Shown piece after piece: positions 25,153 to 33,526 of a stretch of 58,506 nt of DNA. The DNA is from RUG14121 sp964533935 (lineage in GTDB: Bacteria; Bacillota_I; Bacilli_A; RF39; UBA660). Position 1 is the first letter of the stretch, and each line of letters begins with the position of its first letter. The stretch is from contig CAZHOG010000007.1 in NCBI GenBank assembly GCA_964533935.1, positions 1 to 58,506 of the forward strand. The letters run 5' to 3'. The notes under the pieces were generated by a model. It had not been told where the DNA came from, made no database searches, and saw nothing but the letters and a program-made list of their open reading frames with translations. Made by a program: the position numbers and the translations under genes.

Positions 25153-26209
25153 ATGAATAATTCATGTTCAAATTATCAATGTGGATACTATCCAGGAAGA
25201 ATTATTGGACCAACTGGCCCGACAGGTCCAACAGGTCCTACTGGAACTGGAATAACAGTTAAAGGTTATTTTAATAGTTATGCAGATTTAATTGCAGCTC
25301 ATCCATATGGAAATATTGGAGATGCCTATATAGTTGGAAATGTATTATATGTTTGGGATCCAATAACAAATAGTTGGCAATCAACTGGCATTCTTTCTGG
25401 ACCTACTGGAGCTACCGGTCCTCAAGGTGTAACTGGTCCAACTGGTGCTACNNNNNNNNNNNNNNNNNNNNNNNNNNNNNNNNNNNNNNNNNNNNNNNNN
25501 NNNNNNNNNNNNNNNNNNNNNNNNNNNNNNNNNNNNNNNNNNNNNNNNNNNGGCTACTGGTCCACAAGGTATTTCTGGACCAACAGGTGCTACCGGTCCT
25601 CAAGGTATATCTGGTCCAACAGGTGCTACTGGTCCTCAAGGTGTATCTGGTCCAACAGGTACTACCGGTCCTCAAGGTATTTCTGGACCTACTGGGGCTA
25701 CTGGTCCACAAGGTATTTCTGGACCAACAGGTGCTACCGGTCCTCAAGGTGTAACTGGTCCTACTGGAGCTACTGGTCCAAGTGGAACTGGAGGATATAA
25801 TACATACATATCTGCTAAAACAAATTCTACAGCTACCGTTGAATCAAATAATCCAATTGTATTAACTACTGAATTATCGAATGGAATTACAAATAATAAT
25901 GGAACATTTACTTTCCCAACTGCTGGTATTTATTTAATCAATTGGTCTGCATCAATAGTAAACGCAAGTTCAATGCAACAAATATTAGCTCTTGGTATAT
26001 ATGCTGTAACTCCTACTGCTGGATATATAGATTCTTCGAATAGTGCTTTAACTATTAATAACAATAATGGAACACAATTATCCGGTACTGCTATTGTTAA
26101 TGCAGCTGCTGGTTCAACATATCAATTAAGAAATGCAGGATACAATAATATAACTTTATACAATTTTAATAATACAAGTGCAAATATTACAATTACGAGA
26201 ATTGCATAA
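25153..26209 (+). CDS. BclA-like collagen-repeat exosporium/surface protein (interrupted by assembly gap)
   Basis: The product has a short N-terminal region (MNNSCSNYQCGYYPGR), a first GPT run, a folded insert (KGYFNSYADLIAAHP...WDPITNSWQSTG, the collagen-associated YFNSYADL domain), a long Gly-X-Thr/Pro collagen region (GPTGATGPQGISGPT repeats) and a C-terminal jelly-roll like BclA (SAKTNSTATVESNNPIVLTT...IYLINWSASIV). Such proteins form hair-like filaments on the exosporium of Bacillus spores or on cell surfaces. 100 Ns at 25452-25551 break the repeats; the two sides are in different frames only because the gap length is arbitrary. The stop overlaps the next start (TAATG). GAAAGGAG is the ribosome site. 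Confidence 0.85.
25392..25790 (+). repeat. Collagen-type 9-base/18-base tandem repeat with assembly gap
   Basis: Codons for Gly-Pro-Thr, Gly-Ala-Thr and Gly-Pro-Gln repeat as blocks of about 36 bases (GGTCCTCAAGGT and GGTCCAACAGGT cores). Near-identical blocks probably caused the assembler to insert the 100-N gap at 25452-25551. Confidence 0.9.
25452..25551. other. Scaffold gap (100 Ns)
   Basis: Exactly 100 undetermined bases, the usual placeholder length, lie inside the collagen repeats. The true length is unknown and the reading frame does not continue across the placeholder. Confidence 0.97.
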
Positions 26210-27306
26210 TGAATAAATACAAAGTCTGCGTTTATGCTATTTCAAAAAATGAAGAAAAATTTGTTAAAAGATGGATTGAATCAATGAAAGAAGCAGATGA
26301 AATATATGTTTTAGATACAGGTTCTACAGACAATACAATAAAATTGTTAAAAGAAAATGGTGTCCATGTCAAAAGAAAAATTATCAAACCATGGAGATTT
26401 GATATTGCTAGAAATGAATCATTAAAAATGTTACCATCTGATACTGAAATATGTGTTTGCACTGATTTAGACGAAGTATTCAATAAGGGTTGGAGAAAAG
26501 AACTTGAGAAAGTTTGGAAAAAAGATAGTAAGAAATGTAAATATATTTATAACTGGTCATTAGATAAAGATGATAATCCACTTATATCATTCTATTATGA
26601 AAAAATTCATAGTTTGAAAGATTACAAATGGATTAATCCAGTTCATGAAATCTTAGAATTTAATGGAAATATAGAAAATACTGTAATGAATGAAAATATA
26701 GTATTAAATCATTATCCTGATCAAGAAAAATCCCGCAGTTCATATCTGCCTTTATTAGAATTATCGATTAAAGAAAATCCTGAAAATGATCGCAATATGC
26801 ACTATTTAGGTAGAGAATATATGTATTATAATCGTTATAACGAAGCAATTGATACTCTTATCAAACATCTAAGTTTAAAAAGTGCTTTATGGAAGGATGA
26901 AAGATGTGCATCAATGCGATTCATTGGCAGATGTTATAAAGAACTTAATAGGTATGAAGAAGCTAATATGTGGTTATTAAAAGCCATTGAAGAATCACCA
27001 TATTTAAGAGATCCATACATAGAAATGGCCTTACTACAATATAAATATGAACATTGGGAAAAAGTATATTTATATATAAAAAAGGCATTAGATATTAAAT
27101 TCCATCAAAAAACATATAATAATGAAATATTTAGTTGGAATGAAACTCCTTATGACTTAATTTCCGTTTCAGCATTTTATTTAGGAAAATACCCTGAAGC
27201 CTTAGAATATGTTAATCAAGCCTTAGAAATAAATCCTTATGATGAAAGAATATTAAAAAACAAAGAAATCATTTTATCAAAATTAAATGAAAAAAAGAAT
27301 CCATAA
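26209..27306 (+). CDS. Glycosyltransferase family 2 with TPR repeats
   Basis: The 365-residue protein has an N-terminal GT-A domain with ISKNEEKFVKRWIESM and DTGSTDNT for nucleotide-sugar binding and the metal-binding DLDEVF near residue 86. The C-terminal half (about 180-365) holds tetratricopeptide repeats (YLGREYMYYNRYNEAIDTL, FIGRCYKELNRYEEANMWL, YLGKYPEALEYVNQALEINP). This GT2-TPR class glycosylates surface proteins in spore formers and Gram-positives. Its ATG overlaps the collagen gene's stop, so I infer that it modifies Thr residues of that protein's GPT repeats. A strong terminator follows. Confidence 0.85.
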   Translation: MNKYKVCVYAISKNEEKFVKRWIESMKEADEIYVLDTGSTDNTIKLLKENGVHVKRKIIKPWRFDIARNESLKMLPSDTEICVCTDLDEVFNKGWRKELEKVWKKDSKKCKYIYNWSLDKDDNPLISFYYEKIHSLKDYKWINPVHEILEFNGNIENTVMNENIVLNHYPDQEKSRSSYLPLLELSIKENPENDRNMHYLGREYMYYNRYNEAIDTLIKHLSLKSALWKDERCASMRFIGRCYKELNRYEEANMWLLKAIEESPYLRDPYIEMALLQYKYEHWEKVYLYIKKALDIKFHQKTYNNEIFSWNETPYDLISVSAFYLGKYPEALEYVNQALEINPYDERILKNKEIILSKLNEKKNP

Positions 27307-27319
27307 AGGATTCTTTTTT
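27291..27319. terminator. Bidirectional terminator between glycosyltransferase and rplQ
   Basis: A 12-bp stem (AAAAAAGAATCC, loop ATAAA) flanked by A and T runs ends both the plus-strand surface operon and the long minus-strand ribosomal operon. Confidence 0.88.
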
Positions 27320-27324
27320 ATTGA

Positions 27325-27666
27325 TTAAACTAATTCTAATTTAACTTCTAAAGCGTCGTCTCCAACTCTTTCTTTTAATTTAATTATTCTAGTGTAACCA
27401 CCGTTTCTAGTTTCGTATGTTTTAGCAAGTTCATTAAATACTTTTGAAACAACTTCGTTATCATTATGTAAGAAAGCTAATGCTTTTCTACGAGAAACTA
27501 AAGTTCCTCTTTTTCCATAAGTAATCATTCTATCAACAAATTTACGAACTTCTTTTGCTCTTGCTTCAGTAGTAACTACAGAACCTTCCATAATTACAGT
27601 TTTAGTAAGACCAGCTAAGATACTTCTTCTTTGACGAGTTTCTCTTCCTAATTTTCTATAAGCCAT
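27325..27666 (-). CDS. rplQ: Ribosomal protein L17
   Basis: The 113-residue large-subunit protein begins MAYRKLGRETRQRRSIL, with the conserved ILAGLTKTVI and TTEARAKEVRKFVDRMIT patterns, and ends ARVGDDALEVKLELV-like. It sits near the polypeptide exit region of the 50S subunit. It is the last gene of the S10-spc-alpha operon, 14 bases after rpoA, and a bidirectional terminator follows. Length is normal. Confidence 0.98.
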   Translation of the reverse strand: MAYRKLGRETRQRRSILAGLTKTVIMEGSVVTTEARAKEVRKFVDRMITYGKRGTLVSRRKALAFLHNDNEVVSKVFNELAKTYETRNGGYTRIIKLKERVGDDALEVKLELV

Positions 27667-27680
27667 AAAGTTTTACCTCC

Positions 27681-28625
27681 TTATTCGTGGAACTTAAGTC
27701 CCATTTCTTCAACTTTGTCTAATACTTCTTTAAGTGATTTTTTACCTAAATTACGTATTTTTGCAACTTCAACTTCTTTTCTATTAATTAAATCTTGAAA
27801 TGTATGAATACCAGCTCTTTTTAAACAATTATATGCTCTAACTGAGAATTCAATTTCTTCAATAGGAGTTTCTAAAGTTTTAGTGATTGTATCAACTTTC
27901 TTTTCACTCATTAATCCAGAAACATCTGCAATTGCATTTAAATCTGTGATAATGTTGAAATGTTCAATTAATATTTTAGCAGATAAAGCCATAGCTTCTT
28001 CTGGTGTAATACTACCGTTAGTAGTTACATACATAATTAATTTATCATAATTTTCATTATGTCCAACACGTGCACTTTCAACTTCGAAATTAACTATTTC
28101 AATTGGTGAATAAATTGAATCGATAGCAATAACTCCAACTTTATTTTCTGGAAGTAATGCTTTATTTTCTTTAGAATCAACATATCCTTTTCCATTTGAT
28201 ACAGTCATTTCCATATCAATTTTTCCACCTTCAACAAGTGTACAAATAACTAAATCAGGATTAATAATTTCTAGATCAGAATCAACAATGATATCTCCAG
28301 CTTTTACTTCTCCAGGTTTATTTGCAGATAGTCTAATTACTTTATTTTCATCTGAATGATTTTTAATTACAACTGATTTAAGAGCAATAACGATACTTGT
28401 AACATCTTCATATACTCCATCAATTTTTTGGAATTCATGCATAACTCCATCAATCTTAACAGAAGTAATTGCACTACCTGGTAAACTTGAAAGCATAACT
28501 CTACGTAATGCATTACCAATAGTAGTACCAAATCCTCTTTCTAATGGTTCAAGTTCAAATTTACCATAATGTGTATTTTCAACATATTCTGTAATTTTAT
28601 ATTCTGGTTTTTCAAATTTTATCAT
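27681..28625 (-). CDS. rpoA: RNA polymerase alpha subunit
   Basis: The 314-residue subunit has an N-terminal dimerisation domain (LEPLERGFGTTIGNALRRVMLSSLPG around 22-47) that nucleates beta and beta' assembly, and a C-terminal domain (from about 245) with ETPIEEIEFSVRAYNCLKRAGI and IRNLGKKSLKEV, which contacts UP elements and activators. The linker is charged and short. It lies between rpsK and rplQ, the normal alpha-operon position, and AGGGAA serves as ribosome site. Confidence 0.98.
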   Translation of the reverse strand: MIKFEKPEYKITEYVENTHYGKFELEPLERGFGTTIGNALRRVMLSSLPGSAITSVKIDGVMHEFQKIDGVYEDVTSIVIALKSVVIKNHSDENKVIRLSANKPGEVKAGDIIVDSDLEIINPDLVICTLVEGGKIDMEMTVSNGKGYVDSKENKALLPENKVGVIAIDSIYSPIEIVNFEVESARVGHNENYDKLIMYVTTNGSITPEEAMALSAKILIEHFNIITDLNAIADVSGLMSEKKVDTITKTLETPIEEIEFSVRAYNCLKRAGIHTFQDLINRKEVEVAKIRNLGKKSLKEVLDKVEEMGLKFHE

Positions 28626-28647
28626 ATTATTTAGTTCCCTTCTCTAA

Positions 28648-29037
28648 TTAATTTCTTGGTCTTTTTGGTGGACAACATCCATTATGAGGAACTGGTGTTT
28701 CATCAATAATACTTGTAACTTCTAGCCCTGCAGTTTGTAAAGCTCTAATAGCTGATTCACGTCCAGAACCTAATCCTTTAACGTAAACTTCAACTTTTTT
28801 AACTCCAGAATCAATTGCTGCTTTTGCAGCTGCTTCAGAACTCATTTGTGCAGCAAAAGGAGTTTTCTTTTTGCTACCTTTATATCCTATAGTTCCAGCT
28901 GATGCCCAACTTATTACATTTCCATCTTTATCAGTAATTGTAACGATAGTGTTATTATAAGTTGAATGAATATGTGCTGATGCTTCAGGAATATTTTTCT
29001 TTACTCTTTTTTTAGAGTTTCTTCTATTATATGCCAT
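28648..29037 (-). CDS. rpsK: Ribosomal protein S11
   Basis: The 129-residue small-subunit platform protein has the S11 signatures GTIGYKGSKKKTPFAAQMSSEAA and VKGLGSGRESAIRALQ, with the terminal DETPVPHNGCCPPKRPRN. It contacts the E site region and mRNA path. It is in the standard order rpsM-rpsK-rpoA. GGAGG precedes its start. Confidence 0.98.
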   Translation of the reverse strand: MAYNRRNSKKRVKKNIPEASAHIHSTYNNTIVTITDKDGNVISWASAGTIGYKGSKKKTPFAAQMSSEAAAKAAIDSGVKKVEVYVKGLGSGRESAIRALQTAGLEVTSIIDETPVPHNGCCPPKRPRN

Positions 29038-29050
29038 TAATACTTACCTC

Positions 29051-29425
29051 CTATTTACCTACTTTTTTCTTGTTTGCTACAGTTTTACCTTTACCTTTAC
29101 GAGTACGAGCATTTCTACTTGTTCTTTGTCCTCTTACTGGTAAACCTTTTTTATGTCTAGTACCTTCATAGCTGTTGATTTCCATTTTTGCTTTAATATT
29201 TAATTGAGTTTCTCTTCTTAAATCACCTTCAACGATATGATTATCAACTTCTTTACGAAGTGCAGTGATTTCATCGTCAGTTAAATCTTTAATCTTTTTT
29301 TCAGGATCAACTTTTGCATCTAAACAAATTTGAGTAGCTAAGCTTCTTCCAATTCCATAAATTGCAGTTAATCCAATTTCAGCATGTTTGTTGTTTGGTA
29401 ATTCAATATTTTTAATTCTTGCCAT
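29051..29425 (-). CDS. rpsM: Ribosomal protein S13
   Basis: The 124-residue protein begins MARIKNIELPNNKHAEIGLTAIYGIG and has the helix-hairpin-helix core, followed by the basic tail with GTRHKKGLPVRGQRTSRNARTRKG that touches the P-site tRNA and S19. It lies between rpmJ and rpsK. AGGAGG is the ribosome site. Confidence 0.98.
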   Translation of the reverse strand: MARIKNIELPNNKHAEIGLTAIYGIGRSLATQICLDAKVDPEKKIKDLTDDEITALRKEVDNHIVEGDLRRETQLNIKAKMEINSYEGTRHKKGLPVRGQRTSRNARTRKGKGKTVANKKKVGK

Positions 29426-29436
29426 TAATATACCTC

Positions 29437-29553
29437 CTATTTACCTTGGCTTTGTTTGTGTTTTGGATTTTCACAAATAACCATTACTTTTCCTTTTCTT
29501 CTAATTACTTTACATTTTTTACATATTGGTTTTACTGATGGTCTTTTTTTCAT
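29437..29553 (-). CDS. rpmJ: Ribosomal protein L36 (short gene, 38 codons)
   Basis: Translation of the minus strand from ATG at 29553 gives MKKRPSVKPICKKCKVIRRK and ends HKQSQGK, 38 residues. The zinc ribbon is complete: Cys11, Cys14, Cys27 and His32, so this is the zinc-binding form. It sits between infA and rpsM, the usual place, with AGGAGG upstream. It was found by reading the gap between infA and rpsM. L36 stabilises the 23S rRNA core near the L7/L12 stalk base. Confidence 0.97.
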   Translation of the reverse strand: MKKRPSVKPICKKCKVIRRKGKVMVICENPKHKQSQGK

Positions 29554-29574
29554 TCTAATATACCTCCATATTTT

Positions 29575-29850
29575 TTATCTTTTGTTCCATGTTATACGCC
29601 CACGTGTTAAATCGTATTGCGATAATTCAATTGTTACTGTATCACCTGGTAGAATACGTATCATATTCACACGCATTTTACCAGAAACGTAAGCTTCTAC
29701 AGTATATCCATTAGGTAATTCAACAATGTAATCTCCACCTTTTAAGACTTCAACTACTTTACCTTCTACTTCAATTTTATCTTCTTTTAAAGAAGTATTT
29801 TCTTTAACTGTTTTATTAACAGATTTTTTAATATTTTTAACTTTTCCCAT
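29575..29850 (-). CDS. infA: Translation initiation factor IF-1 with N-terminal extension
   Basis: The OB-fold core (about 23-91) matches IF-1: KIEVEGKVVEVL, NGYTVEAYVSGKMRVNMIRILPGDTV and LSQYDLTRGRITW. It binds the ribosomal A site during initiation. Normal IF-1 has about 72 residues; here a Lys-rich, probably flexible extension of about 20 residues (GKVKNIKKSVNKTVKENTSL) precedes the core. The ribosome site AGGAGAATG lies directly before the extended ATG, and no alternative start is placed at the core, so the extension is likely real. Neighbours map and rpmJ are standard. Confidence 0.93.
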   Translation of the reverse strand: MGKVKNIKKSVNKTVKENTSLKEDKIEVEGKVVEVLKGGDYIVELPNGYTVEAYVSGKMRVNMIRILPGDTVTIELSQYDLTRGRITWNKR

Positions 29851-29854
29851 TTAA

Positions 29855-30601
29855 TCATTCTCCTGTTAAAATTTCATAGCCATCTTTCGTAACTACTACT
29901 GTGTGTTCAAAATGAGCAGATGGTTTTCCATCTTGAGTTACTATAGTCCAATCATTTTCTAAAACCCATACATATCTTTTCCCCATGTTCAACATTGGTT
30001 CAACAGCAATTGTCATTCCTTCTTTCAAAGTATAACCTTTTCCTTTTTCACCATAATTTGGAACATCTGGATCTTCATGTAAATGAGTTCCAACTCCATG
30101 ACCAACTAACTCCTCAACAACACTTAAGTTATGACTATGAGCAAAGTTTGAAATAGCATTACCTATATCGCCAATTCTTGCTCCGGCTTTTACTTCTTTT
30201 AATCCAACATACAAAGCTTCCTCAGTATATTTAACTAAATCTTTAACATCATCAGGTACTTCTCCAACAATATATGTTCTTGCTGAATCTGAATGATATC
30301 CTTTGTAAATAACGCCTAAGTCAATTGATATTATATCACCATTTTTAATTTTTCTATTACCTGGAATTCCATGAACAACTTCTTCATTAATTGAAGCACA
30401 AATTGATTTAGGAAAACCTTCATAGTTTAAACATGATGGTTCACAACCATTCTTCTTAATAAAATCATAAGCAACTTTATCAAGTTCATTTGTTGTTACT
30501 CCTGGTTTAATGTGTTTTTTTATTTCTTCATGTGTTAAATAATTATAATGTCCTGCTTCTTTCATTAAAGCAATTTCTCTTTCACTTTTTATACTAACCA
30601 T
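29855..30601 (-). CDS. map: Methionine aminopeptidase type I
   Basis: The 248-residue metalloprotease removes the N-terminal Met. Metal ligands are visible: Asp in ISIDLGVIYKGYHSD (two Asp), His in GHGVGTHLHEDPDVPN, Glu in EPMLN and Glu in FEHTVVV. It has the short type Ia form without the zinc-finger extension. Its ATG overlaps the stop of adk (one base). The gene order secY-adk-map-infA is conserved in Firmicutes. Confidence 0.97.
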   Translation of the reverse strand: MVSIKSEREIALMKEAGHYNYLTHEEIKKHIKPGVTTNELDKVAYDFIKKNGCEPSCLNYEGFPKSICASINEEVVHGIPGNRKIKNGDIISIDLGVIYKGYHSDSARTYIVGEVPDDVKDLVKYTEEALYVGLKEVKAGARIGDIGNAISNFAHSHNLSVVEELVGHGVGTHLHEDPDVPNYGEKGKGYTLKEGMTIAVEPMLNMGKRYVWVLENDWTIVTQDGKPSAHFEHTVVVTKDGYEILTGE

Positions 30602-31257
30602 TATTTCACCACCATATTTAATATTATATCAAATATTTCTTCATGAGTAAAATCTGCAGTATCAATCTTTTCTAACTTGTCACAATCTTGATAATAATCC
30701 AAGATTGGTAACGTATTAGTTATATAACTATCAAATCGTTTATTAAATGATTCTTCATTATCATCAGATCTTGTTACTAATTCATTATTACATTTATCAC
30801 AGATATTTTCTTTCTTAGGTTTAAAACCTTCAAAAAATTTATTATAAGTAGCTCCACATTTCAAGCAACTTAATCTTCCAATAGCTCTTTTCTTAGCTAT
30901 TTCTTTATCAACATTTAAATATATAACTTTATAATCAGGTATATTTAATTCTTTAAATAAAATATCTAAATATTTAGCTTGATCTAAAGTTCTTGGTACA
31001 CCATCCAAAATAAATGGTTTATCATCATTTATTTTATTAAGAGCATCTTTTATAATTTTAAACATTAACTCATCATTAACTAATTTCCCTGAACTAAGTA
31101 CTGAAGAAACTTCTTTACCAAGTTCTGAATTAGAATTAACAATGTTTCTTAACAAATCTCCGGTAGAGATATGGTTATATCCATATCTCTCCATCAACAT
31201 GCTACTGTAAGTTCCTTTACCAGACGCTGGAGCTGCAATGAAAATTACATTTTTCAT
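30601..31257 (-). CDS. adk: Adenylate kinase
   Basis: The 218-residue enzyme interconverts ATP, ADP and AMP. The P-loop is APASGKGTYS rather than the common GxPGxGKGT, with the first Gly replaced by Ala. The AMP-binding STGDLLR and the lid with a four-Cys zinc site (CLKC...CDKC) are present, and DGVPRTLDQAK is conserved. Zinc-lid adenylate kinases are usual in Firmicutes. It overlaps secY by four bases, and AGCGTAAGC precedes its start within secY. Confidence 0.95.
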   Translation of the reverse strand: MKNVIFIAAPASGKGTYSSMLMERYGYNHISTGDLLRNIVNSNSELGKEVSSVLSSGKLVNDELMFKIIKDALNKINDDKPFILDGVPRTLDQAKYLDILFKELNIPDYKVIYLNVDKEIAKKRAIGRLSCLKCGATYNKFFEGFKPKKENICDKCNNELVTRSDDNEESFNKRFDSYITNTLPILDYYQDCDKLEKIDTADFTHEEIFDIILNMVVK

Positions 31258-32516
31258 TTATGCTTACGCATCCTTCCATAATTTCTACTTACAAGACCAC
31301 TTTCGATTTGCTTATAAGTTTCTATAGCAACACCTACAACAATTAAGATTCCTGTTCCACCAATTGTAATTGAACTAGAAAGTCCAGAAACATTTGAGAA
31401 TATAATAGGAATACCAGCAAGTACTACTAAGAAAATTGATCCTACCAATGTTAATTTTCCTAAAGATTTAGAAATATAATTTGAAGTGTCAGTTCCAGGT
31501 CTAATACCAGGAATATATCCTCCACGTTTATTTAGATCTTTACTTACATCTTCAGGATTCATTTGTAAGAATGTCCAGAAATATCCAAATAATAGTATTA
31601 ATACTACATATAAGATAAATCCAGTAAATGATGTATAAACTATATAATTATTTATAAAGTTTGTAACACTTTCTTTTCCAATTAATCCAGCAACTGTTAC
31701 AGGAATAGTTAAAACCATTGATGCAAAAATTACTGGGATAACTCCAGCAGAGTTAATTTTAATTGGAAGATAAGAAGATTGTTTACCATATGCACTTGTT
31801 GTATGATTTGCATATTGTATTGTAATTCTTCTTTCAGCAAGTTGTATCCAAATGATACCAACAATAATTAATAAATATACAAGAACAAATGCTGCAAATA
31901 ATGCAATACCTGCCCAAGTACTAAATGTACCAGCAGTTACAAATGAACTAAATGCTCCTGTAAATACTGATGGCATACTTTGAATAATTCCTGCCATAAT
32001 TAATAATGATTGCCCATTACCAATACCTTTTGTTGTGATTTGATCACCAATCCATAGTAAAAATGCTGTACCAGCAGTCATTACTAAAGATGTTTTTAAC
32101 ATAACCATTACATCGTTTGTATTTAAATAAAACACTGTAATTGCATATGCTTGAACAAAAGCAAATACTATACCTAGATATCTAGTTATTTTATTTATCT
32201 TTTGTCTACCAACATACCCTTGTTCTTTCAACTCTTTAAAATAAGGTATAACATCCATTTGTAATAATTGAGTAATAATAGATGCTGTAATGTAAGGAGA
32301 AACTCCTAAAGCAAATATTGAAAAACTTCTAAGACCTCCACCACTCATAAGATTAAAGATTTCTAAGAAACCTAATTCTTCATAAACAACAGAAGCCCAA
32401 GGGATAGTTATACCTGTACCTAAACAGAATATTCCAAGGCAAAAAAGAGTGAAATAAATTCTTTTTCTTAAATCTTTATTAGATTTATTGAAAATCCCTG
32501 AAATACGTTGGAACAT
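31254..32516 (-). CDS. secY: Preprotein translocase subunit SecY
   Basis: The 420-residue protein is the channel-forming subunit of the Sec translocon, with ten membrane helices. Family signatures are visible: ALGVSPYITASIITQLLQ near helix 2, TKGIGNGQSLLIMAGII and INSAGVIPVIFASMV, and the RPGTDTSNYISK loop after GGYIPGI. The C-terminus is basic (GRMRKHK). It lies one base after rplO, the standard position. Together with the SipW-type and other exported proteins it provides the export route. Confidence 0.98.
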   Translation of the reverse strand: MFQRISGIFNKSNKDLRKRIYFTLFCLGIFCLGTGITIPWASVVYEELGFLEIFNLMSGGGLRSFSIFALGVSPYITASIITQLLQMDVIPYFKELKEQGYVGRQKINKITRYLGIVFAFVQAYAITVFYLNTNDVMVMLKTSLVMTAGTAFLLWIGDQITTKGIGNGQSLLIMAGIIQSMPSVFTGAFSSFVTAGTFSTWAGIALFAAFVLVYLLIIVGIIWIQLAERRITIQYANHTTSAYGKQSSYLPIKINSAGVIPVIFASMVLTIPVTVAGLIGKESVTNFINNYIVYTSFTGFILYVVLILLFGYFWTFLQMNPEDVSKDLNKRGGYIPGIRPGTDTSNYISKSLGKLTLVGSIFLVVLAGIPIIFSNVSGLSSSITIGGTGILIVVGVAIETYKQIESGLVSRNYGRMRKHK

Positions 32517-32960
32517 CTAAATCACCTCAGTTTTTCCGCCAGCTTCTTCAATCTTAGTTATAGCTTGATTTGAAAATCTTTGTGCTTTAACTGTTAAAGC
32601 TTTAGTTAATTCTCCATTAGCTAATACTTTTACTCCACTTAATTGATTTTTAATGATTCCTCTTTCTTTTAATACTTCTGGTGTAACAACATCATTTTCT
32701 TTAAAGAATTTATCTAAATCACTTAAATTAATTGTAGCGTATTTAGTTTCGAAACGAGTGTTTTTAAATCCTTTTTTAGGTAATCTTCTATATAAAGGAG
32801 ATTGACCACCTTGGAACCATGCAGAAATGCTTGCTCCACTTCTAGATTTTTGTCCGTTTTCTCCACGAGTAGATGTTTTACCCATTCCACTTCCTGGACC
32901 ACGACCAACTATTTTTTTAGCTTTAGTTTCTTTGCTTTTTGGTAAACTTTCTAATTTCAT
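32517..32960 (-). CDS. rplO: Ribosomal protein L15
   Basis: The 147-residue protein begins MKLESLPKSKETKAKKIVGRGPGSGMGKTSTRG, the glycine-rich basic arm that binds 23S rRNA, and continues with SWFQGGQSPLYRRLPKKGF. Its start lies one base after the rpsE stop codon, so rpmD (L30), which normally sits between rpsE and rplO in Bacilli, is not encoded here. Confidence 0.98.
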   Translation of the reverse strand: MKLESLPKSKETKAKKIVGRGPGSGMGKTSTRGENGQKSRSGASISAWFQGGQSPLYRRLPKKGFKNTRFETKYATINLSDLDKFFKENDVVTPEVLKERGIIKNQLSGVKVLANGELTKALTVKAQRFSNQAITKIEEAGGKTEVI

Positions 32961-32961
32961 A

Positions 32962-33516
32962 TTATAATTCCTCTACTTTCTTACCACGTAGGACTGCGAT
33001 TTTAGCAGGAGTTCTTTCTGATTTAAGAGCTTCTAATGTAGCTTTAGCAACATTAACTTGTGTATTTGATCCTAAAGATTTAGAAACAATATCTTTTACA
33101 CCAGCAAGTTCAAGAACTGCTCTTGCTGCTCCACCAGCGATAACTCCAGTACCTTTTTTAGCAGGTTTAATTAATACTACTGCTCTACCAACTTTACAAG
33201 TAGCTTCATGAGGAATAGTTCTGTTATCAATTAAAGCAACTTTAACAACATTTTTATTAGCTGCTTGTAATGCTTTTTTGATTGCTTCTGGTACTTCATT
33301 AGCTTTACCAGTTCCCATACCAACTAATCCTTTTCTATTTCCTACTGCAACAGTTGCAGAGAATCTAAAGTGTCTACCACCTTTTGTAACTTTAGTAACA
33401 CGGCTAATAGAAATAACTTTTTCTTCTAATAAGCTTTTTTTGTTATCAAAAGATTTCTTATTAAATCTTTTTTCAGTATTTCTAGGTTTTTCATTTTTAA
33501 TTTCTTCGTTTGCCAT
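32962..33516 (-). CDS. rpsE: Ribosomal protein S5
   Basis: The 184-residue protein has the double-stranded RNA-binding fold with VISISRVTKVTKGGRHFRFSATV and the S5 signature VGNRKGLVGMGTGKANEVPEA, then GVIAGGAARAVLELAGV. The N-terminal 35 residues are a Lys/Asn/Glu-rich extension beyond the usual start. S5 is involved in decoding fidelity and helicase activity at the mRNA entry. It is placed after rplR in the operon. Confidence 0.98.
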   Translation of the reverse strand: MANEEIKNEKPRNTEKRFNKKSFDNKKSLLEEKVISISRVTKVTKGGRHFRFSATVAVGNRKGLVGMGTGKANEVPEAIKKALQAANKNVVKVALIDNRTIPHEATCKVGRAVVLIKPAKKGTGVIAGGAARAVLELAGVKDIVSKSLGSNTQVNVAKATLEALKSERTPAKIAVLRGKKVEEL

Positions 33517-33526
33517 TATTTACCTC

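Noticed and set aside
25392..25790. Regular short repeats suggestive of a CRISPR array
   Set aside because: The repeats are in-frame Gly-X-Y codons with no unique spacers and continue a collagen protein.
25448..25800. Alternative reading frames across the collagen repeats (both strands)
   Set aside because: They are by-products of the repeated codons; products are low-complexity and lack ribosome sites.
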